Shown here piece by piece: positions 34,038-46,270 of a stretch of DNA of 64,000 nt. This DNA comes from Zizania palustris (lineage: Eukaryota; Streptophyta; Magnoliopsida; Poales; Poaceae). The stretch covers positions 91,233,023 to 91,297,022 of the forward strand of contig JAAALK010000289.1 in assembly GCA_019279435.1 (NCBI GenBank), read 5' to 3'. Position numbers and translations under genes: made by a program. How positions within the stretch are numbered: position 1 is the first letter of the stretch; each line of letters begins with the position of its first letter. The notes under the pieces were generated by a model. The model searched no databases, had not been told where the DNA came from, and worked only from the letters and a program-made list of their open reading frames with translations.

Positions 34038-35597
34038 AGTGGCCATAGCGTCTCTCTCATCTACTCTCTCCGTGTACTTGGACTTAAGAGTCATCAGGTC
34101 ACACAACAACACCTCACAGTTAGGGCACTCACTACTACCATCCAAGCAAGGAGAAGAAGACAGACTCTCAATCTTGCCATTCGCCATGGCAAGCTCACTC
34201 TCAAGCTCATCTATCCTCTTTTTTGCCCCTCTAAGCAGTTTCTCCCGATACTTCAACTCCTGACAGTTCTGTTTTAGTAAATTAACAAATTCTTGTTCAT
34301 AGGAAGATACCTTTTCATCGTTGTCATCGTCAGAGTCATCGGAAGAGTCCTTTTCTTCCTTATCCCCAAGAGCCATTGAATAGAAGCTCTCGCGGGGTCT
34401 TCGGCTGTGACACGAGTGACTCTTTGGCTTGTCCCCGAAGGCCATGAAGCATAGGCCCGCTGGATCATCCCTGTCCTTCCCCTTCCTGATCACGATCTCT
34501 TCATCACTTGAACTTGAAGACGAGGAGTAAGACGAAGATCTCTTGGAGTAGATTTTCTCCATCTCGGCGAAGAAGGACTTGTCTCGCTTCTTGTTCTCAC
34601 GCCTGTAGTCCTTTAGAGCCTTTCGAAAGAATCTTGTCTTGGGCTTGCCCTTTGTGGAAGTGGAGTTGTCGTACTTGCCAGAGTCGTAGAAGTTACCGCC
34701 GGTTCCCTTCTTGTAATTTTTCCGCTTGGGGCAGTCGGCGATGAAATGACCTGGATCACCACACTCAAAGCATCCGTATTTTGTGTCGTGTATTTTAAGC
34801 ATTCATTTATCATAGACACGTCGCACCCGGTTGTTAAACAGACACAAATCATCATCTCCTAGCGAATCAAGCTGATCCTCGGAGATAGACATCAAGGAAA
34901 ATGCAGTACAACTCAAGGCAGTAGGATCAGCAGACGGTGTCGCAAGTGCCGGAGTATTTGAGCCAGAACTAGTGAGATTTGATCTCAACTGGATATCGAC
35001 CTTTGAGGCCTTGAGCTTACTAAAAAGCTCTACGACAGTCAAGGTATCATAGGAAGCGCTCTCAACAATAGAAGAAACCTTGATCTCCTAGATCATAGGG
35101 TCCAAGGTATGGACAACCTTGAGCGCCTATTCATGATCTGAGACCAGCTGATCACGATCGGCCTTGTTGGCCCGAAGCTTGTTAATGATCATTTGAAAAC
35201 GACCAAACAAAGCCTCAATAGTCTCACCCAGCTTCTGTGAGAAATTTTCATACTCACGCCGGTAGGTCTGATAGAGCCTTGCTATGACCTGAGACGTCCC
35301 CTCATGGTGTGCCTGGAGGGTAGCCCAGATCTCTCGAGCAGTGTCGAGATGGCTAACACGCTCAAACTCACTAGGACCTAGACCAGAAAATAGAATGTTC
35401 ACCGCTTTGCTATTGTTCTAATGCTGGGCAATAATATCAGCAGAAGTATGCTCAGCAATAGGAAGTATAGTAAAAGTAGCATGAGCACAAATGTCCCAAA
35501 TGTCCGAGCTCTGGCTCATGAGATAGGCTCGCATGCGAGTCTTCCAATAAGTGTAGCCAAAAGCTTCAAGGGACGGGATTTTACCAGAGGAAGTCAT
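34038..35597 (-). pseudogene. Copia B gag, N-terminal half (broken)
   Basis: Starts at the ATG 35597 (MTSSGKIPSLEAFGYTYWKTRM). Stops occur near 35418 and in the 35127-35040 region, then near 34803. The recognisable parts are the gag domain (FERVSHLDTAREIWATLQAHHEG), the first knuckle (CFECGDPGHFIADCP near 34770), a Ser-rich acidic stretch (RSSSYSSSSSSSDEE), the LCFMAFGDKPKS motif and a coiled coil that is cut by copia A. Same layout as copia C gag. Confidence 0.8.
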
Positions 35598-35644
35598 GTT
35601 CACTACCTGGGTTTAAAACCGGTTAAGGTATGGAAAAACCCTAA

Positions 35645-35660
35645 CCTTGCTCTGATACCA
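35645..35660 (-). other. Primer-binding site (tRNA-iMet), copia B
   Basis: TGGTATCAGAGC on the minus strand, two bases from the 5' LTR. Confidence 0.85.
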
Positions 35661-35662
35661 CT

Positions 35663-36769
35663 TGTAGGACCGAAAGTAGCGACCAAAGGGGGGGTGAATG
35701 GGCGCCTAATAAAATCTTTCAAAACAACGACCTAAACCCAACACCCAAAGCACCTTGACAGACAAATAACAGTAGCAAAGCAAATCACAGGAACTAAAGT
35801 TGTCTAGCCTAAAAATGATAGGTGTCCTAATTAAGTGATTTTAACTACGATATTAAAGATAAATTAAACTAAACAAAACTGGATATATCAATAAATATTT
35901 AGATTGTAGCCTAAAAATAAAAAACTAATTAAATGAATAAAACATGGATCATCCAGAAATTAATTCAGAGATAAGCCTAAAGTATTGCACGCAAATCTAG
36001 AATAAAAATATTATTGCGACCAATAATATCTTAATTAATTTTTTCTTTTTATACGAGCAGATTAACAATACTTAAATAAAAATTATGCGAGTACAAATAA
36101 GATTCTAGTAGATAAAAAATTAACTACGAAATTACTAAACAGATTTGCAGCTAATTAAGAATAGATAAATATTGTTTTAATTAAACAGCTGAAAAATAGG
36201 AGATTAAAAAAACGACTTACCTGCATCGCCGTTCAAGTCGCCGCACCGCAGATGATCCAGGCGATGTCGACGTCGCCCTCGCCTCGAGCACAGCTCCCAC
36301 CAGCCTGCCGCACTGCTGGCTTTGCTGCACGCGCCACGTACCAAATATTCTGACTCGAATAACAAATATTCTAGACTTAATACTAAATATTAATATCCTA
36401 AATCAAAATAATCATCGGTTGTCAGTTTTGCGTCGAAACTGACAAAGCGTCCACTGTCTTTGCACCGGGTACCCGGATTGGGCTGACCTGATCCCACAGC
36501 TTCTTTAGCCCGGCAATCGCTCGCCGCCCGTGTATTTGAGTCAAACCCGATCAACAAACCAGTGGATCCTTTGCCGCTCGTAGCCCATGTACTCGGATTG
36601 GGCCAGCCTGACTCCGCGGCTTCTCTACCCGGCTATCGCTCGCTGCCCGTGTACCTGAGTCACACGCGCCCCAGACACGGTAGGTCTTCATGTCTCTTCT
36701 TTGACTTTCGTTGACAATCACTCATCACATCTAGAGCATAAGACCCATGCTCTTCAACATGGTTCCTCA
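35663..36769 (-). repeat. 5' LTR of copia B, promoter region missing
   Basis: Minus strand TGAGGAACC...CGGTCCTACA, 1107 bp. From 36360 to 36769 it matches the 3' LTR at 4640-5035. The TATA-containing part of the 3' LTR has no counterpart here; instead there is a GC-rich stretch (about 36225-36355) and an AT-rich one (35760-36220). The two LTRs also differ by a 33-bp indel near 36525 and several percent substitution. Confidence 0.75.
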
Positions 36770-36774
36770 ATCGG
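36770..36774. repeat. Predicted TSD ATCGG, right copy (copia B)
   Basis: The five bases following the copia B 5' LTR; the partner would lie left of the window. Confidence 0.45.
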
Positions 36775-37231
36775 CCGATAAATATAATTTGAACGGAGTC
36801 CCCTTCCATGGTGGCATCATGACTGGTGGTGAGCTCAAATATTCTTTGATTTCATCAAACACCTTCTACTACCTCTCTCCCCACACAAATTCCTAATCCT
36901 ACTTCATCTTCAACAGCAGCGTGAAGGGCTCTATTTTCTTCGAAAGATTGTCTATGAATCTTCCGAGGAAATTTATATTCCCGATCAGTGGCTACAAATC
37001 GGTCTTATCGATGGGGCTAGGGTGTGTTCAATGGTCTCAATACTGCACTGGCTGATCTCGTTCCCTCTTTCATGTACGATAAAGCCAAATAATTTCCCCG
37101 CTGATACCCCGAAAGCACACTTCTCAGGATTCACCTTCAGCCCATACTTCCGGGCTCTCTGTAAAACTTGTCTTAGATCGGCCACATGGTCCTGAACATC
37201 ACTTGACTTGACCATGACGTCGTCAATGTAT

Positions 37232-37236
37232 ATCTC
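37232..37236. repeat. TSD ATCTC, left copy (copia C)
   Basis: Matches 47909-47913. Confidence 0.93.
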
Positions 37237-38875
37237 TGAGGAGCCATGTTGAAGATCATGGGCCTCATGGCTCCAGAAGTGATGAGTGATTGTCAACAGA
37301 AGTCAACAGAGACACGTGAAGAGAAGACGAGACCTGTTGTGTCTTGGGCCGCGTGTGACTCAGGTACACGGGCGGCGAGCGACTCCCGGGCAGAGGGGCT
37401 GCGGAGTCGGGTAGGCCCAATCCAGGTACATAGGCTAGGAACGACAGGGGATCCATTGGTCCATTGACTGGGTTTGACCTAGGTAAATGGGCGGCGAGCG
37501 ATTACCAGGCTGAGGGAGCCTCAGGATCGGGCCAGCCCAATCCGGGTACCCAGTGCGAAGATAGTGGACGCTTTGTCGGTTTCAGCGTAAAACCGACGCA
37601 ACCATAGAAGACCGCCAATCAGAGATCCGATGGTGCTGAAGCGAAGCCGTAGCTTCTACGAAAGCTCCGCATCAGGACAAGTTACTTTTAGATAGGATTT
37701 TACTATTTTTCCTTTTCGGCCCACAATCTGTGTTAGTCGAGTCAGTCAAAATCATAAGGGCATTTTGGTCTTTTCTAGTTTATTTCGGCATCTGTAAAAA
37801 ACCCTAAGGGTAAATTAGATTTTTTATGTTTTATTGGGCTGCCTATAAATAGGGCCCCAATCCCCCTAGGGTTTCTTAACTCTTCCGATGCAAAACTCCT
37901 GAGTTCACTTTATTGGTGTCTCTTCTATGTTTTGTTTTCCTTTTGTTAATCCTAGAAAACACCAGCGTCGCCGACCGTATCTTTTCTCATCGTCGGTTTT
38001 ATTCCTCCAAGAGCGCCACTCATTTCGATCGGTCAGCTACAGCGACGGCATTGCAATCCAAGTAGCTGGTTTTCTTTTCTATGAACCGAGAAGGCAGTGC
38101 GAGCCAGTGCATGGGATCCAGAAGACGCTAGGCAGCCTTCTTTGTGCATTGCATCACGTAGTTAAAATCACAGCAGGCGGCAGGAGGCACTGCTGGTTTG
38201 TTTCTCCGAGAAATCCCACCGGCTGGTTCTGTTCGGGATCAGAGTGCACGGCGCAGCAGAAACAAAGGAGCTTGATTACATCTACAGAAGTAGGCCCGGT
38301 CAAACACACCACCACACTAGGATGCAGAAGCTTCGTTGTTTGATTTCTTCTTCAAGCACAGTAATGATTTTCTTTCCTTGAAATGTTATTCTGAATATTA
38401 TTTTGATAGATTAAATCATTGTGAGCAATTTATTTTCATAGTGAACTATGAATCTATTTTTGATGTATCTACTCAGTGCATTTTGATTTATCTGTGAGCA
38501 TGATGTTTATCTACATTTATTTTATCTGATGAAATGCCTGAGTACTTGTGATGATTAGATTTGTGCTGATTGAAATGCCTATAATTTCTAGAATATTCAG
38601 CATATACTTGATGGATTGTTTGTACTTTGATGAGATTTTTGTGGAAATGATTTTTGAGCTCTGAGCAATCTTAATCTGTCTTTAATCACTTTGGTGGTGT
38701 CTTTTTGATTAGAACACTGGTCATATTTAGGCTAGATTATTTTCGGTGTTTGAGATCTGTTTGTTTCCGCTGGTTGTCTTTTGAGGTGCGTTGGGTGTTG
38801 GAAGAAGGCAAATGATTCGAAAGAATTTTTGAGGCACCCATTCACCCCCCTCTGGTCGCTTCTCTCGGTCCTACA
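37237..38875 (+). repeat. 5' LTR of copia C
   Basis: TGAGGAGCC...CGGTCCTACA. U3 holds a perfect stem GTCGGTTT/AAACCGAC (37575-37597). A telobox AAACCCTAA lies at 37798-37806, the TATA box at 37853-37862, and an inverted telobox just after it. R-U5 occupies about 37890-38875. Confidence 0.93.
37798..37874 (+). promoter_or_regulatory. Promoter core of copia C 5' LTR
   Basis: AAACCCTAA (37798-37806), CTATAAATAG (37853-37862) and CCCTAGGGTTT (37864-37874). The 3' LTR has the same TATA box at 46877-46886. Confidence 0.6.
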
Positions 38876-38877
38876 AG

Positions 38878-38890
38878 TGGTATCAGAGCC
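38878..38890 (+). other. Primer-binding site (tRNA-iMet), copia C
   Basis: TGGTATCAGAGCC, two bases after the LTR. Confidence 0.93.
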
Positions 38891-38940
38891 TGGTTATGGT
38901 TTTTCCATACCTTAACCGGTTCTAACCCAAGGTAGCGATC

Positions 38941-41660
38941 ATGACTTCTTCTAGCAAGGTTTCGTCCCTTGAGGTCTTTAGCTATAACTATTGGAAGACT
39001 CGCATGCGAGCCTATCTATTGACCTAGAGCTCAGGGATATGGAACATGTGTGTTCATGCCACATTCACGGTGCTTCCGGCTGTAGAGCAGACTACCCCTG
39101 AGATAGTCGCTCTGTATGACGTGAACAACAAGGCAATGAACATACTGTTTTCTAGTTTAGTTCCCAGTGAGTTTGAGTGCATTAGCCATCTCAACACTGC
39201 TCGAGGGATCTGGGCTACCCTCCAGACACACCATGAGGGGATAGCTCAGGTCAAGGATAGGCTCTATCAGACCTACCAGCATGAGTATGAAAATTTCTCA
39301 CAAAAGCCGGGTGAAACTATTGAAGCTTTGTTTGGTCGTTTTTAGTCGATCATTAACAAGCTTCGGGCCAACAAGGCCGATCATGATCAGTTGGTCTCAG
39401 ATCATGAATAGGCACTTAAGGTTCTTCATACCTTGGACCCTAAGATCTGGGAGATCAAGGTATCCTCTATTATTGAGAGCACTTCCTATGATACCTTGAC
39501 TGTCGCAGATCTTTTTAGTAAGCTCAAGGCCTCAGAGGTTGATATCTAGTTGAGATCAAATCTCACTGGTCCTGGCTCAAAAACCCTGGTCCTTGCGACA
39601 CCTTCTGCTGATCCTGCTGCTTTGAGCTGTGCTTTGTCCTCTTTGATGTCTATCACTGAGGACCAATTGGATTTGCTAGGAGATGATGACCTTTGTCTGT
39701 TCAATAGCCGTGTTCGTCGTGTCTATGATAAAAGAATGTTCAAACAACATGGCACAAAACATGGTTGCTTTGAGTGTGATGATCCAAGTCATTTCATCGG
39801 CGACTGCCCCAAGCAGAACACACACAAGAAGGGCACCGGCGGTGGCTCCTACGACTCCAACAAGCACAACAACTCAACCTTCACAGAGGGCAAGCCCAAG
39901 ATGAGGTTCTTTTGAAAGGCCCTAAAGGACTACTCCAGGAGATGGAGAGAAGCTACTCCAAGAGATCATCATCTTCTTCCTCTTCATCAAGCTCAAGCGA
40001 TGAGGAGATCGTGATCAAGAAAGGGAAGGACAAGGATGATCCGGCAGGCCTCTGCTTCATGGCCTTCGGGGACAAGCCGAAGAGCCGCTCGCACCACAGC
40101 AAAAGATCCCGGAAGAGCATCTACTCAATGCCTCTTGGGGATAAGGAAGACAGGGGCTTCCTAGACAACTCCAACGACGACAACGATGAGAAGGTATCTT
40201 CCTGTGAACAAGAAGTCATTGAATTACTTGAAGAGAACCATCAGGAGTTATGATATCGGGAGAAACTGCTTAGAGGGGCTAAGAAGAAGATAGATGAGCT
40301 TGAGAGTGAGCTTGCCTTGGCAAATGGCAAGATTGAGAGTCTATCTTCTTTCCCTTTCTTGGGTGATAGCAGTGAGTGACCTAACTGTGAGGTGCTGTTG
40401 TGTGACCTGACGACTCTAAAGTCCAAGTACACAGAGAGGGTAGATGAGAGAGACGCTTTGGACACTGAGCTTGAGAGCGCTCATCTGGAGCTGAAACATG
40501 CTCATGCCACTGTCGTCATGCCCTGTAGAGACTGCCCATCCCACTTATCTGATCTAGCTGAGCTGAGAGCAAAGGGAGATGAGCAGTTGGGCGAGTTAGA
40601 GAGAGTCAGAGCTGAGCTGGAGCAGACTAAGCTTGAGCTTGTGACATTGTCAGTTCCACCCACTATTTATGAGAACTGCTTGTCACTGAGATTGGAACTA
40701 ATCAAGCTAAAAGCTGAGAAGTCTGTCCAAGTTGATGGAGAGTGCGAGATCTGCTTGTCTCAGGTGGAGGTGCTAGCTTCCTTAAGACAGGAGCTAGCTG
40801 ATGCTCAGAACGAGAACTCTTACCTCCGTCAGATCCTAAGTTGGGTGAGTGCTAGAGAGCCACAACTCGGTATGATGATCCAGCAGTTCAAGAGGCAGGA
40901 TGAGTTTGGAGTAGGTTACACCTACACCAACGCTGATTTTGAGAGTGCCCTGAGTCGTGCAGTGGAGTGGAGTAAGATGACTCTATAACAGAGATATCCC
41001 AAGACTCACTCCACTGAGTCTTTTTAGGCCTATCAGCCCAAGGATGGAGTGTTCCAAGAACAACCTAAAGCTCCACCCAAGAAGCCTGTCTGGATCCTGA
41101 AGCCCAAGCAGCTCCACACTTCTCTTGAGTCTCTACCTAGACCCTCTCACACCAAAGAGCATACACCCAACACCACCAAGCCCAAGAAACCTAAGCCTCA
41201 ACCACATCCCAAGAAGCCTACCTATCATTGTGAGTTTTGTCAGAGAGATGGACATCTTGAGGAGTTTTGCTTCAGGAGGAAGCGGGTTGAGAGAGCAGAG
41301 AGAGCTGTAGGTGGGAAGGAGCAGTTCTACCAACAGGGTGGTAGACAGAGAGTCCCTCATCATGGAGAGAGGCTAGAGGCCAGGGCGCGTCATGTAGGTG
41401 GTGGTAGAGGAGATGACTTTCGTGCCCATGTTCCGAAGGGTGGGTTTCACTCCGGCAAAGCTCTAGGTCGTTCTGGATACGGCTTTGGACCTCGTGGTCG
41501 TGACTTTAGGTGGAACAAAGGACCACGCTTTGAGCCACGTTTTGGTCCAGACACTTATGATTCTTTCTGCTTTCCTTCTTTTGAGCAGATGGCTCGACAC
41601 TGGTTTAGCTCTTTTGCTAAACCTGGTGTCAGACCATTTGCTCCCTCTTATGACCATTGA
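38941..41660 (+). pseudogene. Copia C gag (broken)
   Basis: From the ATG at 38941 (MTSSSKVSSLEVFSYNYWKTRMR). Contains the gag domain (FECISHLNTARGIWATLQTHHEG), first knuckle with one Gly replaced (CFECDDPSHFIGDCP), a Ser-rich run, LCFMAFGDKPKS, a long coiled coil (40392-40980), Pro/Lys-rich stretch, second knuckle (CEFCQRDGHLEEFC, about 41230-41270) and a Gly/Arg-rich tail ending in TGA at 41658. Interrupted by stops near 39023, 39343, 39409, 39547, 39913, 40251, 40377 and 40986. Pol lies in the frame one base back. Confidence 0.85.
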
Positions 41661-44600
41661 TATCGCAGGATCGAGGCCTGGAGGACGCATGGATCATGGA
41701 TTCAGGATGCTCTCACCACATGATGAGACATCACAGATGGTTTTCCAGCCTCACTTCCCCGAGCTCCAAGGAGTACATCACATTCGGGAACAATGATCAA
41801 GGAAAGGTACATGGCATTGGTTCAGTTCGAATATCTGAGCATTTCTCCTTGAAAAATGTTGCTTTGGATGGAAATTTGGGTTTCAATTTGGTTTCTGTTT
41901 CGCAACTTCTTGAGGAGGACTTAGAGGTTCATTTTAAGAAGGGCATGTCTTATGTTGTTGATTGTAGAGGATCTTTGGTTTGCTAGATCTTACCCTACGG
42001 TAAGGTTTTTCGGATTGATTTCTCTAGCTCTTTTGGTCCTTCTCGCTATTTGATCGTTGGATCCTCTTCTGAGCTCTGGAGGTGGCATAGGAGGTTAGGG
42101 CATTTGAGATTTGATTTGCTAGTCAGATTGAGTTCTATGGACCTCATCCGAGGATTGCCCAAGCTTAAGATGAAGAAGGATCTAGTTTGCCATCCCTATC
42201 GTCATGGGAAGATGGTTTCCGCTTCTCACGCACCTGTGACTCAGGTGATGACTTCGTACCCGGGAGAGCTTTTACACATAGATACTGTTGGTCCATCTCG
42301 GGTACATTCAGTCGGTGGGAAGTGGTACGACCTTGTGATAGTTGACGATTTCACTCGATTCTCATGGGTTTTCCTTATGGAGTCTAAGGATGAGGCTTTT
42401 CAGTTTGTTCATGATCTGATCCTGAAGCTGAAGAATAAGAACAATGGTCGGATGCGAGCAATTCACTCTAACAATGGCTTAGAATTCAAGAATTCTCAGT
42501 TCGTCAGTTTTTGTAGTGATCAGGGTGTTGAGCACCAGTTTTCTACTCCTTACACTCCCCCACAGAACGGTGTTGTGGAACGAAAGAACCGCACGCTGGT
42601 CGAGATGGCCAGGATGATGCTCGATGAGTATAGGACTCCTAGGTGCTTTTGGGCTAAAGCCATGAACACGACTTGCTATCTGGCCAACCGCATTTTTCTT
42701 AGAGCTTACTTAGGTAAGACTTCATATGAGTTGCGGTTTGGTAGACAACCCAAGGTGAGTCACTTGTGAGCATTTGGCTGCAAGTGCTTTGTGCTCAAGA
42801 AGGGATGGCATTTGAACAAGTTTGAGTCTCGTTGCTGGGATGGAGTCTTTCTTGGTTACACTTTGCATTCTCGAGGCTTCCGTGTTTGGAACCTCGACTC
42901 CCAACAGCTTGTCGAGATGTGTGAGGTTTCTTTTGATGAGTCCATGCCTTTGCTTACTCTTTTTTTGAGCTTTCTAGTGATGATGAGCTTGGAGAGTCCA
43001 TCTTCGAGGAAGATGATGAGAATCCTACTGTTGATGAGGGTGGACCTTCTGTACAGCCTGCAGACCCCACACCTTCTGAGACATCGACTGAGAATGAGGG
43101 TGGACCTCTGATCACTACTTCCACTTCGATCGAGTCCTCTCAGTCGAGTCTAGAGGTGCCAGCTGCTGACTCCGGTGAGGTAACTTCTGATCACCTAGGA
43201 TCCCGAGCATATCAGCGTTATCACCCCTCAGAGCTCATCATCGGTGATCTCACTATGAGATCCTTGCATTCTTAGGCTGGCTCACTCACTATTTTTGCTG
43301 AGTCTGCTTTTGTTGCCACCTTTGAGCCCAGAGATGTTGCTCACAATTTATCTGATGCAAATTAGATAAACGCCATGCAAGAAGAGTTTGAAAACTTTAT
43401 TCGCAATCAGGTTTGGACACTAGTTGAGCTTCCACCAGGTTGCAACCCCATAGTCACCAAGTGGGTGTTTAAGAACAAGCAAGGTGAAGATGGGGTTGTG
43501 GTGCGCAACAAAGCTCGATTAGTAGCCTAGGGTTTTTGCCAGAAAGAGGGTATTGATTTTGAGGAGACTTTCGCCCCTATTGCCCGTCTTGAGTCCATTT
43601 GCATACTTTTGGCATTCGCTGCTTCTAAAGGTTTTAAGCTTTTTCAAATGGATGTCAAGAGTGCTTTTCTGAATGGTACATAGAGGAGGAGATCTATGTT
43701 AGGCAGCCCCCCGGTTTTGAGAACCCTAAGTTTCCTCGACATGTTTTCAAGTTGTAGAAAGCTTTATATGGTCTAAAGCAAGCCCCCACGGCTTGGTATG
43801 ATCGTTTAAAGTAGTTTTTGTTGGGGAATGACTTTGTGATGGGTTTTGTGGACAAAACTCTTTTCTTGCTGAGAGTAGGCTCAGATATCTTGATTGCTCA
43901 GATTTATGTGGATGACATTATTTTTGGTGGTTCTACTAATGAGTTTGTGTCCATGTTTTCAGAGCAGATACATAGCGAGTTTGAGATGAGCCTCATGGGT
44001 GAGCTCAAGTACTTCCTAATGCTCGAGATCAAGCAGACCAAGGATGACATCTTCATCCACTAGAGAAAGTACACGCGATACATGTTGAAGAAGTTCAACT
44101 TCGGTGGAGAGCTGAAGCCTCAAATGACCCCCATGGGCAGATCTGGGGCCTGGACAAGGACGAGAGCGTCATCAAAGTCAACGAGAGAGAGTATCAAGGG
44201 ATGATCGGATCGCTTCTATACCTGTCTGTGATGAGACTGGACATTTAGTTCGTCGTGGGTTTGTGCGCGTGCTTCTAGTCTGCACCACGCGCATCTCATC
44301 GGTAGGCTATCAAGCGCATTTTCAGGTATCTTACCTATGCACCTGATCTCGGTCTTTACTATTCAACATCATCTTCTCTTGAGATATCTGGCTTTTCCAA
44401 CACTGATTTTGGTGGGTGCTGGCTGGATTGCAAGTCAACTTCCGGTACTTGCAAGTTTCTCGATTCTTCTCTTGTTTCTTTGTCTTCTCAAAAACAATCT
44501 GGAGTTGCGCTTTCAACTACTGAGGCTGAGTATGTAGCTGCTGCTCACAATTAGTTTGGATGATTTCCACTTTGAAAAATTTTGGGTTATCTTTCCCTGC

Positions 44601-44844
44601 CAGAGTACCTTTGTTTTGTGATAGCACCAGCGCGATTAGTGTAGGGAAAAACCCATGTCTTCATCCAAAAACCAAACACATTGATGTGCGCTTTCATTTT
44701 CTGAGGGATCAATATGAGAAAGGTTTCATTGACCTTGTTCATGTTGATACCCATCATCAGTTGGCTGACATTCTCACCTAATCCCTAGATCAGTCTACAT
44801 TTGAGCGTTTGCGAGGGGATTTGGGAGTTGTGTATCCTTTTTAG
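41657..44844 (+). pseudogene. Copia C pol (broken)
   Basis: Protease start (WIMDSGCSHHM), GAG-pre-integrase (WHRRLGHLRFDLL), integrase (SNNGLEFKNSQF, with the catalytic Asp of the usual SDNG replaced; QNGVVERKNRTLVEM), RT (KSAFLNG, YVDD at 43905-43916) and RNase H (CDSTSAISVGKN, HHQLADILT) are recognisable. At least seven stops sit where intact copia D has Gln (near 41985, 43529, 43813, 44062, 44247, 44278, 44309), others replace Trp or Arg, and there are short deletions near 43679 and 44550. Not functional. Confidence 0.88.
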
Positions 44845-46259
44845 GACATTTTGAGTCTTTTCTTTCTTCTTTACTTTTTATGGAGTCTTTTTGTGTGAAT
44901 TCATATCATGCATATTCACATATCACACTTTGAGCTTGCTTCTGTTATATGATTGAATTGCTTTACTTATTCTAGCTAGTATATGCTTTTGAATACTTGT
45001 CGATGATAATGATTTGCTTCAGTTCATATGATATATCTTATATCTGTCATATGCATGGCTTTTATGCTTTAAAATTGAAAAATGGTCACCATTGCTTTTG
45101 GAAAACTAGCATGTGTAGGTTGAATGCTTTTGCTATCTTTTACATGCCTGGTAGCTAATTCCTTATTTAGATGCAGATATGCAACTTGGACATCTATATG
45201 CTTTAACATGGAAAATATGCTATAAAATGATAAAAATCAGAAAAAATGAAAAATACATTCCTTTTATGCTTAATTGAAAAGATCTAGGTGGGTTTGCTGT
45301 GTCGTATTGCATTGTTATGGACTGCTTACCATAGCACTTTGGTATGAACTAGAACATTGTAATGTATTCCAAGACTAATGTCTTAAGCATCTGATGGTCC
45401 TATTCTGGCCTAGGCTTGATTTGGTCGGTTAGCATAAGGTTGACATGCAAATAACCCCTAGCAAAAATGAAAAAGGAAAAGAAAAAGCCTGAAAATTAAA
45501 AAGATAACAAGTTTGCTGAAGCTCTTTATTATGGACAATGCTTATCTTGGTAGATAACATCTAGCCTTTGCATCTCATGTTTTACCTTGCTTGTCGACTA
45601 GAAAATGTGGTGATGCTTTTATTTGCAAAAATCTAAAAATGCGTGCTAATGACTTGCTTTGGATATCATCTATTGCATTGATCATACCATGTGTCTTAGA
45701 TAATATTTTGTGCTATACTTGCTAGATGTTGTAATTGTAGTCAATCATATCTAAGAAGCATGCTTTTTACACTGAACTTGCATCCCTATTGCATTCATTG
45801 CATATTTTGATGGGGAGTTGCATTCCAGGGGAGATTGAGTTTGTGTCTCTTTTAAGTGCATTTAGTCTCACTTGATGAGTCCAATTGTCAGCAAGGGGGA
45901 GGAATTTCGGGTTACTTGATCTTTTAAAAGAGTTTAGGGGCAGTTTTTGGCTTTCTCTGGGATTTGTTTCAGGGGGAGTTTTAGTCTCTTTTGCCTTTAC
46001 TCTTTGGATATCCTTGTTGATAATTCTGAGATTGCACTCGTTTGAGTTTTTATTTTTGTTTAACCATAATGAGTTTGAGTTTTTATTTTTGTTTAACCAT
46101 AATGACCGTTTTCTGGCTTTTGTTCGGCTTTTGGTCATTAGGGTTAAACCTTTTATTTTATTTTCTTATTTATGTATTCTTGTGTTTTTGTTTTCATGTT
46201 TCCACATGTTTTGCAGGTTACAAAGCATTGATGAAGAGGGTGTTGATAATGCACTCATC
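44845..46259 (+). other. 3' noncoding region of copia C
   Basis: 1.4 kb without a convincing gene. Aligns with 5036-6373 (B) and 59631-60965 (D) on the other strand. A short tandem duplication of about 32 bp lies near 46048-46110. Confidence 0.65.
45276..45462 (+). other. Conserved 3' noncoding block (copia C copy)
   Basis: Element-sense version of the block also found at 5747-5933, 13501-13682 and 60337-60524, starting GAAAAGATCTAGGTGGG and ending AACCCCTAGC. It includes TTACCATAGCACTTTGGTA, which can form a short stem. Confidence 0.6.
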
Positions 46260-46270
46260 AAGGGGGAGAT
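46260..46270 (+). other. Polypurine tract, copia C
   Basis: AAGGGGGAGAT directly before the 3' LTR; the same tract is found in A, B and D. Confidence 0.85.

Larger units (their letters stand above)
4458..36769 (-). mobile_element. Copia B: SIRE/Maximus-type retrotransposon, interrupted
   Basis: Minus-strand Ty1/copia element: 5' LTR 36769-35663, primer site, gag, pol, a long 3' noncoding region, and part of the 3' LTR (5035-4458) that is then cut by the CRM-like insertion. Gag is split by copia A (10825-34032) with TSD AGCTC. The right border has ATCGG (36770-36774), the predicted duplication against the Tat-like element F. Gag and pol carry several stops and frameshifts. The LTR portions that can be compared differ by several percent and by indels, so B is older than A. 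Confidence 0.85.
36770..37236 (-). pseudogene. Element F pol fragment: RT end and RNase H start (Tat-like)
   Basis: Minus strand. It contains YIDD followed by VMVKSSDVQDHVADLRQVLQ and LKVNPEKCAFGVSAGKLFGF (37231 leftward), then a degraded stretch recalling FIDNLSKKIEPFT and IKEYLSSPPVMMPP of Tat-lineage gypsy RT and RNase H. It carries frameshifts and stops. It continues from 47914 across copia C: removing C and one ATCTC brings the two halves together in frame just before YIDD. On the left it is cut by copia B. Confidence 0.85.

Noticed and set aside
37927..38343. A host exon just downstream of the TATA box (138 codons, repeated at 46947-47530)
   Set aside because: It sits in R-U5 of both copia C LTRs, so it is transcribed LTR sequence and not a captured gene, and the frame is not kept between copies.
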